Of a stretch of 44,624 nucleotides of DNA, positions 1-8,550 are shown one piece after another; positions within the stretch are counted from its first letter, which is position 1; the number at the start of each line of letters is the position of its first letter. The position numbers and the translations under genes were made by a program. A model generated the notes under the pieces. That model saw only the letters and a program-made list of their open reading frames with translations. It was not told the DNA's origin and ran no database searches. This DNA comes from an uncultured Clostridia bacterium (lineage in GTDB: Bacteria; Bacillota; Clostridia; Oscillospirales; Ruminococcaceae), in NCBI GenBank assembly GCA_947307175.1, contig CAMZIK010000009.1:1-44624 (forward strand). Reading direction: 5' to 3'.

Positions 1-78
1 GAACGCTTTACCCCTTCGGACACACACTTGTATAATAATATAAATTCTGATTTATTACAGTGCTTTTAAAACAAAAAA

Positions 79-117
79 AGATACCTGCTTTTCACCAAAG
101 CTCAGGTATCTTTTCTT
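79..117. terminator. Bidirectional hairpin terminator
   Basis: The arms AGATACCTG (79-87) and CAGGTATCT (103-111) pair perfectly. The plus strand continues into a T-rich tract and the minus strand also has a T run (A tract 73-79), so it can end transcription from an off-window gene on the left and back up the terminator of the abrB-like gene. I see no gene in positions 1-78. Confidence 0.8.
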
Positions 118-135
118 CTTTATGCGCATATAGAT

Positions 136-169
136 AAAAAAACAAGGCAAGCTTTATGCCTGCCCCGTT
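136..169 (-). terminator. Terminator of the abrB-like gene
   Basis: On the minus strand a roughly 12-bp stem with some G-U pairs (GGGGCAGGC facing GCTTGCCTT, loop ATAAA) runs into a T tract. It lies just downstream of the minus-strand gene that stops at 181. Confidence 0.75.
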
Positions 170-180
170 TTACGCTTTTT

Positions 181-423
181 TTACTTTTTGCCAAGCTCGG
201 CTGCGCACTTCTCGCATACCGTTCTGCCCTTGAACTCAGTAACACCGTCTGCTTCACCACAGAAAATGCAAGCTCTCTGGAACTTCTTCAGAATGATCCT
301 ATCATCATCTGTATAGATCTCTACTGCATCCTTTACAGCAAGATCATAAGTCCTTCTCAGCTCGATAGGAAGCACGATCCTTCCAAGTTCGTCGATCTTT
401 CTTACAATACCTGTAGACTTCAT
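181..423 (-). CDS. AbrB/SpoVT-type regulator with C-terminal zinc ribbon
   Basis: An 80-residue DNA-binding protein. Residues 1-47 are a SpoVT/AbrB swapped-hairpin domain: the opening MKSTGIVRKIDELGRIVLP is the family signature. The tail has two CxxC pairs (CIFC, CEKC), which suggests a small zinc ribbon. AbrB-family proteins act as transition-state regulators that repress stationary-phase and sporulation genes in exponential growth; this role is inferred from the family. It is transcribed away from spmA and has its own promoter at 483-511, an AAGGGGA ribosome site and a terminator, so it is monocistronic. The length (80 versus about 90 in Bacillus AbrB) and zinc tail fit clostridial homologues. 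Which promoters it binds cannot be read from the sequence. Confidence 0.88.
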   Translation of the reverse strand: MKSTGIVRKIDELGRIVLPIELRRTYDLAVKDAVEIYTDDDRIILKKFQRACIFCGEADGVTEFKGRTVCEKCAAELGKK

Positions 424-482
424 AAATACACATCCCCTTATCTACGAAAATAAGCACTTGCTTAAATTTCTTTCGTGACAAT

Positions 483-511
483 ATAATAACAGAAAAATTA
501 ATGAAAGTCAA
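483..511 (-). promoter_or_regulatory. Promoter of the abrB-like gene
   Basis: On the minus strand TTGACT (511-506) and TATTAT (488-483) are separated by exactly 17 bp. The promoter covers the ATG at 501, which argues against that codon being the start of the divergent spmA gene. Confidence 0.7.
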
Positions 512-581
512 GAATTATCACAACAATTTCAAAAAAAGTTGCAAGATTAACAATTCGTTCACAAATGGGAGGGTAATCGCT

Positions 582-1160
582 TTGTTAGGTCTTATCACAG
601 CGGTACTTTGCATACTTTCTGTTCCGTCGGCAATAGTTTTTTCAAAGACCTCGGAGCTTTCCAAAGCGGCGATAGAGTCATGCTCCGATGCCGTTCAGCT
701 TGCTGTCTGTCTTGCGGGAACGATGGCTTTATGGGGAGGACTTATGCGGATAGCTCAGAAGGCAGGGATAACGGCTGCTTTTGAGAAGCTGCTCTCGCCA
801 TTGACGCACAAGCTGTTCAAGGAATGCGACGGGGAGACGATGAAGAACATCTCGATGAATCTGACGGCGAACATGCTGGGCATTTCAAACGCTGCGACGC
901 CTCTCGGGATAGCTGCGGTAAAGGGAATGAGCAGAAGCGGAGGAAGATACACAAAGAGGAACATTGCGATGCTGACGGTACTGAACACGGCTTCGATACA
1001 GCTGATTCCTACGACTGTAGGGGCGCTGAGAGCGCGATACGGGGCGGAAAGCCCTTTTGACATCACGCTGCCTGTGCTGGCGGTATCGCTCATCTCGGCG
1101 GTGGGAGGCTGTATGATGGTATATGCGGTGAGCCTGAGAGGACGGAAGAGATGCGGGTGA
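582..1160 (+). CDS. spmA: Spore maturation protein A
   Basis: A 192-residue multi-pass membrane protein of the nucleoside-recognition (Gate) family that pairs with SpmB. In Bacillus the pair is needed for spore core dehydration; its substrate is unknown. Family features visible are the run NISMNLTANMLGISNAATPLG and the following basic loop and ASIQLIP segment. I chose TTG 582 because GGGAGGG (567-573) lies 8 bp upstream and the product then has the usual length of about 195. The longer ATG 501 reading has no ribosome site and sits inside the abrB promoter. It overlaps spmB by 10 bp, so the two are translationally coupled. Confidence 0.9.
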   Translation: MLGLITAVLCILSVPSAIVFSKTSELSKAAIESCSDAVQLAVCLAGTMALWGGLMRIAQKAGITAAFEKLLSPLTHKLFKECDGETMKNISMNLTANMLGISNAATPLGIAAVKGMSRSGGRYTKRNIAMLTVLNTASIQLIPTTVGALRARYGAESPFDITLPVLAVSLISAVGGCMMVYAVSLRGRKRCG

Positions 1161-1666
1161 GCGATATTTTCATTCCTGCGGTGATAACGTTCATTCTGCT
1201 TGCAGGAGTCGTCAAGGAGGTGGACATTGCGCAGGAATTCATGCTGGGAGCAAAGGAGAACCTGGTGACTGTTTTTGAGATACTGCCCTCTCTTATTCTT
1301 CTGATGACAGCGGTGGGAATGTTTTCGGCATCGGGTGCGGTTGACCTTATCGCAGGGATACTGTCTCCGATGACGCAGTTCCTCGGCTTCCCGAAAGAGT
1401 GCGTGGGGCTTGCGGTGATACGTCCGATGTCGGGAAGCGGAGCGCTCTGCACGCTGGAGGACACGCTTTCAAAGGTCTCCCCTGACAGCTATGCAGGACG
1501 TGTAGCGAGCGTTATCATGGGTTCGACCGAGACGACAATATACACTATTTCGGTGTACTTTTCGGCTATAAAGCAGAGAGCTTATGCTGCTGTTTTCGCA
1601 GGAGCGTGCTTTGCTGACCTATGCGGTTTTGTTTTTTCTGCGCTTATCGTCAGGCTGTATTTCTGA
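1151..1666 (+). CDS. spmB: Spore maturation protein B
   Basis: A 171-residue membrane protein, the second half of the SpmAB pair and homologous to SpmA (Gate/nucleoside-recognition fold). Recognisable segments are the N-terminal MRVSDIFIPAVITFILLAG helix, IRPMSGSGA in the middle, and GSTETTIYTISVYF, which is highly conserved in SpmB. The start overlaps the end of spmA (ATG inside its last codons). The length matches the family (about 175). Together with spmA it suggests an organism with at least a sporulation ancestry; many gut Ruminococcus relatives keep these genes. A hairpin with a T run follows. Confidence 0.92.
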   Translation: MRVSDIFIPAVITFILLAGVVKEVDIAQEFMLGAKENLVTVFEILPSLILLMTAVGMFSASGAVDLIAGILSPMTQFLGFPKECVGLAVIRPMSGSGALCTLEDTLSKVSPDSYAGRVASVIMGSTETTIYTISVYFSAIKQRAYAAVFAGACFADLCGFVFSALIVRLYF

Positions 1667-1668
1667 GG

Positions 1669-1706
1669 CTGTCTGTGCTGCTGTGCGGTGCAGGCAGTTC
1701 TTTTTT
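1669..1706 (+). terminator. Probable terminator of spmAB
   Basis: CTGTCTG (1669-1675) pairs with CAGGCAG (1691-1697) with one G-U, followed by TTCTTTTTT. The stem is short and the loop about 15 nt, so the call is moderate. Confidence 0.55.
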
Positions 1707-1772
1707 GCTGCGAGACGGAAGAAAAATCCAATAATCACGGGTGAAAGCGGCGCATTTTCGTTATAATTGCTA

Positions 1773-1801
1773 TTGACTTTAAAAAGCGGATATGCTAAAA
1801 T
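1773..1801 (+). promoter_or_regulatory. Promoter of the amino acid ABC importer operon
   Basis: TTGACT (1773-1778), 17-bp spacer, TAAAAT (1796-1801). The 60 bp upstream closely resemble the sequence before the second binding-protein gene (4258-4345), sharing a CGGAAGAAA-ATCCAA block and a TTCGTTA-AATTGCTATTGACTTT block. Confidence 0.85.
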
Positions 1802-1842
1802 AGTTAAATGAATTAAGGAAGTATATGTTAGGAGAAGAAAAA

Positions 1843-2547
1843 ATGGATCTGATGACGACTTTTTCGTGGTTTTCCGGATTTCAGGAATCATTTGAAAAGA
1901 CATTTATCCGTGAGGACAGGTACAAGCTTTTTATTGACGGTATACTGCTGACGCTGAAAGTTTCGCTTTTAGCGGTCTGCATAGGTATCATCATCGGCTT
2001 TCTTATCGCTCTGTGCAATCTTTCAAAGCATCTGCCGCTGAAACTTTTCGGCAAGGTATACACAGATATTATAAGAGGTACGCCTTCGGTTACGCAGCTG
2101 ATGATAATCTACTTTGTTATCTTCGCTTCGGTGGACATTGACAAATGGATCATCGCTTCGATAGCGTTCGGCATAAACTCGGGCGCTTATGTTTCGGAGA
2201 TAATACGAGCGGGCATACTGTCGATAGACAAGGGACAGACAGAGGCGGGACGCTCTCTTGGTCTCAACGGGCGGCAGACGATGATGAAGATAGTTCTTCC
2301 GCAGGCGCTGAAGAACATCTTCCCTGCTCTGTGCAACGAATTCATCGTGCTTATCAAGGAAACTGCCATCGTGGGTTACGTTGGTCTTATGGATATTCAG
2401 AAAGCCAGCGATTTCGTTAAGAGCGCTACGTTTGAGGCTGCGATGCCGCTGCTCGCTACGGCAGTCATCTATTTCGTGATAATAAAGATACTTACGGTAT
2501 GTCTCGGCTTGCTTGAAAAGAAGCTGAGAAAATCGGACGCAAGGTAA
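1843..2547 (+). CDS. Polar amino acid ABC transporter permease
   Basis: A 234-residue inner-membrane permease of the HisM/GlnP family, importing a polar amino acid with the ATPase and binding lipoproteins encoded next to it. About five membrane segments are visible, and the EAA-type coupling loop appears as EAGRSLGLNGRQTMMKIVLPQA; RGTPSVTQL near the N-terminal third is also typical. I chose ATG 1843 (MDLMTTF) because AGGAG lies 8 bp before it; ATG 1825 is an in-frame alternative with a ribosome site only 3 bp away. First gene of the operon, 22 bp before the ATPase gene. The substrate cannot be fixed from sequence. Confidence 0.92.
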   Translation: MDLMTTFSWFSGFQESFEKTFIREDRYKLFIDGILLTLKVSLLAVCIGIIIGFLIALCNLSKHLPLKLFGKVYTDIIRGTPSVTQLMIIYFVIFASVDIDKWIIASIAFGINSGAYVSEIIRAGILSIDKGQTEAGRSLGLNGRQTMMKIVLPQALKNIFPALCNEFIVLIKETAIVGYVGLMDIQKASDFVKSATFEAAMPLLATAVIYFVIIKILTVCLGLLEKKLRKSDAR

Positions 2548-2569
2548 CGGAAAGGCAGGCTGACGGTTT

Positions 2570-3295
2570 ATGATAACGGTAAAAAATCTGAAAAAGACCT
2601 TTGGCGAGCTTGAGGTGCTTTGCGGCATTGACGAACACATCGAAAAGGGTGAGGTCGTTGTTGTTATAGGTCCTTCGGGAAGCGGTAAAAGTACGTTCCT
2701 GAGATGCCTGAACCTGCTGGAAACACCGACAGAGGGCGAGATCTTCATCGACGGCGAGAAGATAAACGACCCGAAGGTGGATGTAAACCTGATAAGGCAG
2801 AAGATGGGAATGGTGTTTCAGCACTTCAATCTGTTCCCGCATCTGACGATAATGAACAATATCACTCTTGCGCCGGTGCTGCTGAAGAAAATGACCAAGG
2901 AGCAGGCACACGACAAGGCACTGGAGCTTCTGGCTAAAGTCGGTCTTGAGGACAAGGCTGATGCTTATCCTGCACAGCTCTCTGGCGGTCAGAAACAGCG
3001 TGTGGCTATTGCAAGGGCGCTGGCTATGGAGCCTGAGATAATGCTTTTTGACGAACCGACTTCGGCACTTGACCCTGAAATGGTCGGCGAAGTTCTCGAT
3101 GTTATGAAGAACCTTGCGGAAAGCGGAATGACGATGGTGGTCGTTACGCACGAGATGGGCTTTGCAAGAGAGGTAGGAACAAGGCTTCTGTTCATGGATC
3201 AGGGAGTTGTAATGGAAAGCGGAAAGCCTGCGGAGATATTTGAGAATCCGCAGAACGAGAGAACTCAGAAGTTCCTCAGCAAGGTATTGAAATAA
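2570..3295 (+). CDS. Polar amino acid ABC transporter ATP-binding protein
   Basis: A 241-residue ATPase of the GlnQ/HisP group that powers the importer. Walker A is GPSGSGKST near residue 33, the signature [16 protein letters not shown] and Walker [17 protein letters not shown] follow in order, and the H-loop lies in [13 protein letters not shown]. These exact variants are characteristic of polar amino acid importers. Length is the family norm. It lies between the permease and the binding protein, so the three form a complete importer transcribed from the 1773 promoter. Confidence 0.95.
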   Translation: MITVKNLKKTFGELEVLCGIDEHIEKGEVVVVIGPSGSGKSTFLRCLNLLETPTEGEIFIDGEKINDPKVDVNLIRQKMGMVFQHFNLFPHLTIMNNITLAPVLLKKMTKEQAHDKALELLAKVGLEDKADAYPAQLSGGQKQRVAIARALAMEPEIMLFDEPTSALDPEMVGEVLDVMKNLAESGMTMVVVTHEMGFAREVGTRLLFMDQGVVMESGKPAEIFENPQNERTQKFLSKVLK

Positions 3296-3358
3296 AAAAG
3301 GTTATCCGGCAGATAAAGCTGCCTTATGATAATAATAAAGTTAAGGAGTAATGTGATC

Positions 3359-4192
3359 ATGAAGAAAATTACAAAGGTCCTGAGCACAGTCGTTGCAGCT
3401 GCTCTTATGGCAGTTACATTCACAGCCTGCGGCGATTCCAGCAGCTCGGGAGACAGCAAGAGCAAAGGCTCTATCAAGTTCGGTACAAATGCCGAGTTCC
3501 CTCCGTTTGAGTATGTTGTTGCAAAGGGAGTTATCGGTGAGTTTGACGGCATCGACATGGCTATCGCTAAGCAGATAGGCGATGACAACGACAAGGACGT
3601 TAAGATCGAGAACATGGAGTTCGATTCACTTCTCGTTGCTCTGGACAACGGAAAGATCGACGCTGCTATCGCAGGTATGACTGTTACGGACGAGAGAAAA
3701 GAAAAGGTCGACTTCTCGGAGACATACTACACTGCTAAGCAGGTAATGATCGTCAAGGAAGATTCCGACATCGCTAAAGCAAGCGATATGAAGGATAAGA
3801 AGATCGTTGTTATCCAGGGTTACACAGGTGAGATCTGTGTAAAGGAACTTGGTTACAGCTATCAGTCATTCAAGAAGGGTACTGAGGCTATCATGGAGCT
3901 TGTGAACGGCAAGTGCGACGTTGTCGTTATCGACTCTGCAACAGCTGACAAGTACGTTAAGGACAACGAAGGTCTGAAGATAGTTGAGGACGACAAAGAG
4001 TTTGCAAGCGAGGAGTACGCTATCGCTGTTAAGAAAGGCAACAAGGAACTGCTCGATCAGATCAACAAGACTATCAAGAAGATGAAGGAAGACGGAAAGA
4101 TCGCTGAGCTTTCTGCTAAGTATGCTGATGAAACAAATAATTCTGACAGCTCTTCAGAGTCAGGCGCTGACAGCTCATCTGAATCAAAATAA
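3359..4192 (+). CDS. Amino acid ABC transporter substrate-binding lipoprotein (copy 1)
   Basis: A 277-residue extracellular solute-binding protein of the SBP_bac_3 family, tethered by a lipobox (FTAC, Cys about residue 24) after a typical signal peptide, then a Ser-rich linker. Family signatures are PPFEYVVAKGVIGEFDGIDM, IDAAIAGMTVTDERKEKVDFS and an ITYTAKQ-like hinge. The tail is a Ser/Glu-rich low-complexity stretch. I chose ATG 3359 because AAGGAG (3343-3348) is 10 bp upstream; GTG 3353 is possible. It ends the importer operon and is followed by a strong terminator. A paralogue lies immediately downstream. Confidence 0.93.
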   Translation: MKKITKVLSTVVAAALMAVTFTACGDSSSSGDSKSKGSIKFGTNAEFPPFEYVVAKGVIGEFDGIDMAIAKQIGDDNDKDVKIENMEFDSLLVALDNGKIDAAIAGMTVTDERKEKVDFSETYYTAKQVMIVKEDSDIAKASDMKDKKIVVIQGYTGEICVKELGYSYQSFKKGTEAIMELVNGKCDVVVIDSATADKYVKDNEGLKIVEDDKEFASEEYAIAVKKGNKELLDQINKTIKKMKEDGKIAELSAKYADETNNSDSSSESGADSSSESK

Positions 4193-4214
4193 TACACGGA
4201 TAATCATGCACAAG

Positions 4215-4252
4215 GCTGATGTCTGCTGAAAAAGCGGGCATCAGCTTTTTTT
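4215..4252 (+). terminator. Terminator after binding protein copy 1
   Basis: GCTGATGTC (4215-4223) pairs with GGCATCAGC (4237-4245), followed by seven T. Nearly identical to the terminator at 5239-5276, including the loop. Confidence 0.92.
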
Positions 4253-4315
4253 GCAGGGCGGAAGAAAGATCCAACAAATATTGGTATCTGATGCGCTTTT
4301 TCGTTAGAATTGCTA

Positions 4316-4345
4316 TTGACTTTTAACAGTAAGATATGATAGAAT
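4316..4345 (+). promoter_or_regulatory. Promoter of binding protein copy 2
   Basis: TTGACT (4316-4321), 18-bp spacer, TAGAAT (4340-4345). It lets the second copy be expressed apart from the importer. Upstream sequence is a diverged copy of that before the operon promoter at 1773. Confidence 0.8.
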
Positions 4346-4409
4346 ATTTTTGTGAAATATAATAACAGTTCCGAAAAAGCGGACAGACAATATATTAAGG
4401 AGAAATGTG

Positions 4410-5216
4410 ATGATGAAGATCTTTAAAAGAATTCTTAGCACTATGACTGTTGCTGTATTAATTATAGCTACGCTCACATCCTGCTCCAAATCAAGCAGTT
4501 CCAATAACGACAAGAGCACGATCAAATTTGGCACTGAGGCTGAATGCCCTCCGTTTGAGTATATTGTTGCCAAGGGTGTTATCGGTGAGTTCGACGGCAT
4601 CGATATAGCTATCGCTAAGCAGATAGGCGATGACAACAACAAAGAAGTCAGGATCGAGAACATGGAATTCAATTCACTTTTTGATAAGCTTGACAAAGGT
4701 GATATTGATGCTGCTATCGCAGGTATATCTGTTACGGACGAGAGAAAAGAAAAGGTGGACTTCTCAGAGACATACTATACTGCTAAACAGGTAATGATCG
4801 TCAAGGAAGATTCGGACATCGCTAAAGCAAGCGATATGAATGGCAGGAAGATCGCTGTTGTCCGGGAGTATACCGGCGAAGAATATGTAAAAGAGTTCGG
4901 TTACAGCTATACGGCATTTAAAAAAGGCAGCGAGGCTCTCATGGAACTTATAAACGGCAAGTGTGATGTTGTCGTTATCGATTCGGCAACAGCTGACAAG
5001 TATGTTAAGGACAACAGTGGTCTGAAGATAGTTGAGGACGACACAGAGTTTGCAAGCGAGGAATACGCTATCGCTGTAAAGAAAGGCAACAAGGAACTGC
5101 TCGATCAGATCAACAAGTCTATCAGGAAGATGAAGGACAATGGAAAGATCGCTGAGATCTCTGCTAAGTATGCTGATGAAGCAGATACTTCTGACAGCTC
5201 GTCTGAGTCGAAATAA
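4410..5216 (+). CDS. Amino acid ABC transporter substrate-binding lipoprotein (copy 2)
   Basis: A 268-residue lipoprotein very similar to the previous gene over its whole length, including PPFEYIVAKGVIGEFDGIDI, TDERKEKVDFSETYYTAKQ and IDSATADKYVKDN. The lipobox is LTSC after a signal peptide. Differences cluster at the start and in the region after residue 90, which may alter ligand preference. AAGGAG (4397-4402) is 7 bp before ATG 4410; GTG 4407 and ATG 4413 are neighbours in frame. With its own promoter and terminator it is a one-gene unit and probably feeds the same permease and ATPase, giving the importer a second specificity; that is inference. Confidence 0.92.
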   Translation: MMKIFKRILSTMTVAVLIIATLTSCSKSSSSNNDKSTIKFGTEAECPPFEYIVAKGVIGEFDGIDIAIAKQIGDDNNKEVRIENMEFNSLFDKLDKGDIDAAIAGISVTDERKEKVDFSETYYTAKQVMIVKEDSDIAKASDMNGRKIAVVREYTGEEYVKEFGYSYTAFKKGSEALMELINGKCDVVVIDSATADKYVKDNSGLKIVEDDTEFASEEYAIAVKKGNKELLDQINKSIRKMKDNGKIAEISAKYADEADTSDSSSESK

Positions 5217-5238
5217 TACAAGAATAAACATGCACAAG

Positions 5239-5276
5239 GCTGATGTCTGCTGAAAAAGCGGGCATCGGCTTTTTTT
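5239..5276 (+). terminator. Terminator after binding protein copy 2
   Basis: GCTGATGTC (5239-5247) pairs with GGCATCGGC (5261-5269), followed by seven T. A duplicate of the terminator at 4215. Confidence 0.92.
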
Positions 5277-5290
5277 GTTTTAAAGACTTA

Positions 5291-5319
5291 TTGACCTTGA
5301 ATGTATTTTATGGTATAGT
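5291..5319 (+). promoter_or_regulatory. Promoter of the papain-like lipoprotein operon
   Basis: TTGACC (5291-5296), 17-bp spacer, TATAGT (5314-5319), 38 bp before the start codon. Confidence 0.8.
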
Positions 5320-5356
5320 GGGAACATAGAGACAGATATTAAGGGGGAGATAAAAA

Positions 5357-6751
5357 ATGAGAAAACAAACTTTTGCATCGGTCCTGCTTGCAGGGATACT
5401 CCTGCTCGGAGGCTGCTCGGACACAAGCAGCAGTCAGGGCGGCAAAGACTCGTCTGAACAGGAAACCTCTGCGGCGCAGACTACCACGGCGGCTGAGTCG
5501 GGTACTTCGTCTGCGGCGACTACAACGATGGCAGCTGTGCGGAAATACGACTACGTTCACGGCACGGACGGCTATTATAACCTGCTCGATGAATGCAAAC
5601 AGTTCGAGATGAATACTCAGCAGGCAGGCACTTGCTGGCTTTATGCTGCCAGGGCAAGCATGCAGACAAGCTACGAAAAGCAGACGGGCAAAAAGCTGAA
5701 TATGGAGATATATGATATGCTCCAGGCTGTTTACGGCGACGAAAAGCAGGAAGGCTTTTTTATCGGCAGCAGTATCAGCAAGCTTGACCTCGGCGGCTAT
5801 CAGCAGTATGTCACAGACAGCCTGTCAAATGGCTTTAAGGACGGCATCACGCTGGACAGCTCGGTTATTATGGACCCGACCGACCGTGAGGCGATAAAGA
5901 ATGCTGTCAGAACAAGAGGCGGCGTTGCTGTCGCTATCGACGCTCAAAACAGCGGAGCAGCTATTTTCGGAGATTACGCCACCGCAAACTACAAGAAGGC
6001 TGTAAAATATGACCACGCTATTACGGTAGTCGGCTGGGACGACCACTTCCCGAAGGATTATTTCAGAGTGCCCGCAGAGCAGGACGGTGCGTGGATAATT
6101 TACAATTCAAACCTCGGCAAAATGCTTCAATACATCTCATACTGCTCGCCGCTTGAATTCGCTATAAGCCACACGGTCAGCGAAGATTATTCTGAAGTAC
6201 TCAGTTTTGACGCAGGAAATGTGATGAGCGGTCACATCACAACAGGCGGATCAACAAAGGCCGCAAATGTTTTTCACAAGAAAGGCAAGCTTGCGGCGGT
6301 CGGCACTTTCAATGTTTTTGACAAGCAGGACATCAAGATCGAAATTATGTCCGCCGACTTCAAGAATGTACTTTACACGCAGTACGCAAAGCTTGACTAT
6401 CAAGGTTACCACACTATCAAGCTGTCAACGCCTGTCGATGTGGAGGACTTTGCAGTTGCTATCACCTACTCAAAGGGCGCACCTGTTGAGAGCGAATCTT
6501 TTGGAAACGATGCTGCCAGCTACAAGACGAAAATTGAGAAAGGTCAGTCGTTTGTGTTTGCAGGCGGCAAGTGGAAGGACATGACTGACAGCGACATTAA
6601 GTCGGTAGTGAAGACGGATAAAGGTCAGTCATTTTTAGACTCAGACAACGGTGCATGGAAGGACTATATTACGGACAGCGCAGCAGAAGAACTGAAAAAG
6701 AAAGATTTTACACCCGGCAACTGCTGCATCAAGGCGCTGTTTGCAAAATAA
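5357..6751 (+). CDS. Papain-like (C1 family) cysteine protease lipoprotein with lectin-like C-terminal region
   Basis: A 464-residue secreted lipoprotein. The lipobox is LLGGC (Cys20), followed by about 40 residues of Ser/Thr/Ala-rich linker. The C1 catalytic set is visible: Gln near 89 and Cys93 in QQAGTCWLYAA, His220 in KYDHAITVVGWDDHFP, and Asn250 in AWIIYNSN. The region after residue 290 is probably the beta-rich lectin-like domain seen in related Firmicute proteins. It probably cleaves peptides or proteins at the cell surface; the target is unknown. AAGGGGGAG is the ribosome site. It starts a three-gene run with a GNAT and a macro-domain gene (gaps 18 and 17 bp). A 5'-truncated paralogue lies at 36976-37710. 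Confidence 0.85.
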   Translation: MRKQTFASVLLAGILLLGGCSDTSSSQGGKDSSEQETSAAQTTTAAESGTSSAATTTMAAVRKYDYVHGTDGYYNLLDECKQFEMNTQQAGTCWLYAARASMQTSYEKQTGKKLNMEIYDMLQAVYGDEKQEGFFIGSSISKLDLGGYQQYVTDSLSNGFKDGITLDSSVIMDPTDREAIKNAVRTRGGVAVAIDAQNSGAAIFGDYATANYKKAVKYDHAITVVGWDDHFPKDYFRVPAEQDGAWIIYNSNLGKMLQYISYCSPLEFAISHTVSEDYSEVLSFDAGNVMSGHITTGGSTKAANVFHKKGKLAAVGTFNVFDKQDIKIEIMSADFKNVLYTQYAKLDYQGYHTIKLSTPVDVEDFAVAITYSKGAPVESESFGNDAASYKTKIEKGQSFVFAGGKWKDMTDSDIKSVVKTDKGQSFLDSDNGAWKDYITDSAAEELKKKDFTPGNCCIKALFAK

Positions 6752-6769
6752 GAACTGACAAGAGGAGAA

Positions 6770-7225
6770 ATGGAACTGATAAGGGCAGGAGCAGACGATA
6801 CACAAAAGCTCTGGGAGATGCAGGCGGAGGCTTTTGCGGAGCTGCTGGAAAAATACCGTGACTACGACACAAACCCTGCAAGCGAAAAGCCTGAACGGAT
6901 AAAGGCAAGGCTGGAGGACGGGAGCTTTTACTACTTTATTTGCGAAGGCGGAGAAGAGGTCGGGGCGATAAGGGTAGTTATCTGCGATGACGGCAAAAAG
7001 CGCATCTCGCCTGTTTTCATTATGCCGCAGCACCGCAGGAAAGGCTATGCACGTGAGGCGATAAAGCTTGCGGAACAGATACACGGGCAGCACGGCTGGG
7101 CTTTGGAGACTATACTTCAGGAAGACGGGAACTGCCGTCTTTACGAGGCGCTCGGCTACAAGAGGACAGGCAGGACGGAAAAGATAAACGAGAGAATGGA
7201 CCTGGTATACTACGAAAAAGACTGA
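6770..7225 (+). CDS. GNAT family N-acetyltransferase
   Basis: A 151-residue acetyl-CoA-dependent acetyltransferase. The acetyl-CoA loop is seen in [20 protein letters not shown] (Q/R-x-x-G-x-G/A type) and the C-terminal half has the usual [19 protein letters not shown] strand-turn with the aromatic Tyr. The substrate is unknown. GAGGAG lies just upstream of ATG 6770, and the gene sits 18 bp after the protease gene and 17 bp before the macro-domain gene, so all three are probably cotranscribed. Confidence 0.9.
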   Translation: MELIRAGADDTQKLWEMQAEAFAELLEKYRDYDTNPASEKPERIKARLEDGSFYYFICEGGEEVGAIRVVICDDGKKRISPVFIMPQHRRKGYAREAIKLAEQIHGQHGWALETILQEDGNCRLYEALGYKRTGRTEKINERMDLVYYEKD

Positions 7226-7242
7226 TACGGGAGGTAAGGGAT

Positions 7243-8325
7243 ATGCCTTTTAAAATTATCACGGGAGACATCACGAAGGTCACTGTTGACGCTATCGTCA
7301 ATGCGGCGAACTCTTCCCTGCTCGGCGGAGGCGGAGTTGACGGTGCGATACACCGTGCGGCTGGAGAAGAACTGCTGTTTGAGTGCAGGCTTCTCGGCGG
7401 CTGCAAGACAGGACAGGCTAAAGCGACAAAAGGCTACAAGCTGCCCTGCAAATATATCATCCACACTGTCGGTCCTGTCTGGCAGGGCGGAATGAAAGGC
7501 GAAAGGGACCTTTTATATCAATGCTACCGAAACTCCCTTGAACTTGCAAAGCAAAAGGGCTGCGAGAGCATCGCTTTTCCGCTTATCTCATCGGGTATTT
7601 ACGGATATCCGAAAGATCAGGCTTTGCAGGTGGCTGTGAATGCGATAGGCGATTTTCTTTCAATGGATGATATGGACGTTACGCTGGTGATGTACTCACG
7701 GGGAGCTTTTGAATTTGACGGAAGGCTCGTTTCGGACATCAGGAGCTTTATTGACAGAAGCTCTCCACGGTTTGAGGCTTATGTGATGGGAGCTGCGGCG
7801 GCAAGCGCTTCTAAGCCTGTTGAACGTGAGGCAAGAGACCGTGGCGGCTTCAAGAGGCTTTTCAGGACGGCGGCAAAGGAAAAGGCAGGCGCTGCAAAGG
7901 CAGCTGTTTTCAATGAGGCTGCTGATGAGGAATGCTGCGTATGCGATGAAGCGCCGCAAAGCCTTGACGAGTTCCTGCAGCAGCGTGATGAGTCGTTCTC
8001 GCAGTCGCTGATGAGGCTTATCGATGAAAGCGGAATGACCGACGTTGAGGCTTACCGCAAGGCGAACATCGACCGCAAGCTATTTTCAAAGATACGCAGC
8101 GACAAGAACTACAAGCCAAAAAAGCAGACTGCGCTGGCTTTCGCTATCGCTCTGAAGCTGGATCTTTCACAGACGGAGGATCTGCTGTCAAAGGCAGGCT
8201 ACACGCTCTCGGACAGCCTCAAAGGAGACCTGATAATAAAGTATTTTATCCTCAACAGACAATATGATATTTTCGTTATCAATCAGGCGCTGTTCGCTTT
8301 TGACCAATCTTTGATAGGGTGTTAA
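7243..8325 (+). CDS. Macro-domain protein (ADP-ribose hydrolase type) with C-terminal helical domain
   Basis: A 360-residue protein. Residues 1-165 form a macro domain: [48 protein letters not shown] and the [10 protein letters not shown] loop are the ADP-ribose-binding and catalytic signatures of MacroD-type O-acetyl-ADP-ribose / mono-ADP-ribose hydrolases. After a charged linker (about 180-235) the last 120 residues are all-helical and resemble a helix-turn-helix module ([34 protein letters not shown]) known beside other domains in Firmicutes. It may couple ADP-ribose removal to DNA or partner binding; this is inference. The stop codon lies inside the terminal repeat of the adjoining MITE-like element, so the extreme C-terminus could have been changed by its insertion. 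Confidence 0.88.
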   Translation: MPFKIITGDITKVTVDAIVNAANSSLLGGGGVDGAIHRAAGEELLFECRLLGGCKTGQAKATKGYKLPCKYIIHTVGPVWQGGMKGERDLLYQCYRNSLELAKQKGCESIAFPLISSGIYGYPKDQALQVAVNAIGDFLSMDDMDVTLVMYSRGAFEFDGRLVSDIRSFIDRSSPRFEAYVMGAAAASASKPVEREARDRGGFKRLFRTAAKEKAGAAKAAVFNEAADEECCVCDEAPQSLDEFLQQRDESFSQSLMRLIDESGMTDVEAYRKANIDRKLFSKIRSDKNYKPKKQTALAFAIALKLDLSQTEDLLSKAGYTLSDSLKGDLIIKYFILNRQYDIFVINQALFAFDQSLIGC

Positions 8326-8550
8326 ACGGCTGGGGGAAACCCTTTTGGAGAGAGGGTCAAAGAACGGCTTTGCCGTTCTTTAGAGTAACCGTGGTAACGG
8401 TTACTCTGTCCCGTCCAAACCCCTTTCCTAAACCTTTTATAGATTTTCGGCGTACAGAGCAATATGCTCTGCACGCCGAAAATATGTAAGAGTTCAGAAA
8501 AAGAATCTGAGAGAAAACTTTTCCCAAGAGAATACCCGCAACAGTTTAAC
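8321..8550. mobile_element. MITE-like hairpin element
   Basis: A non-coding block of about 230 bp bounded by imperfect inverted ends (GTTAAAC at 8321 and GTTTAAC at 8544-8550, with partial matching a further 10 bp inward). Inside are three perfect or near-perfect hairpins: AAAGAACGGC/GCCGTTCTTT, AGAGTAACCG/CGGTTACTCT, and a long one with arms ATTTTCGGCGT/ACGCCGAAAAT around GCAATATGC. No transposase or ORF is present. The structure suggests a miniature inverted-repeat element or a structured REP-like repeat. No clear target duplication was seen. Confidence 0.6.

Noticed and set aside
501..581. ATG 501 as the start of spmA
   Set aside because: No ribosome site precedes it and it lies within the abrB promoter; the TTG at 582 has GGGAGGG at ideal spacing and gives the normal protein length.
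2023..2748. A 241-residue minus-strand reading across the permease and ATPase genes
   Set aside because: It is an antisense shadow of two clearly conserved genes, with no ribosome site or recognisable composition.
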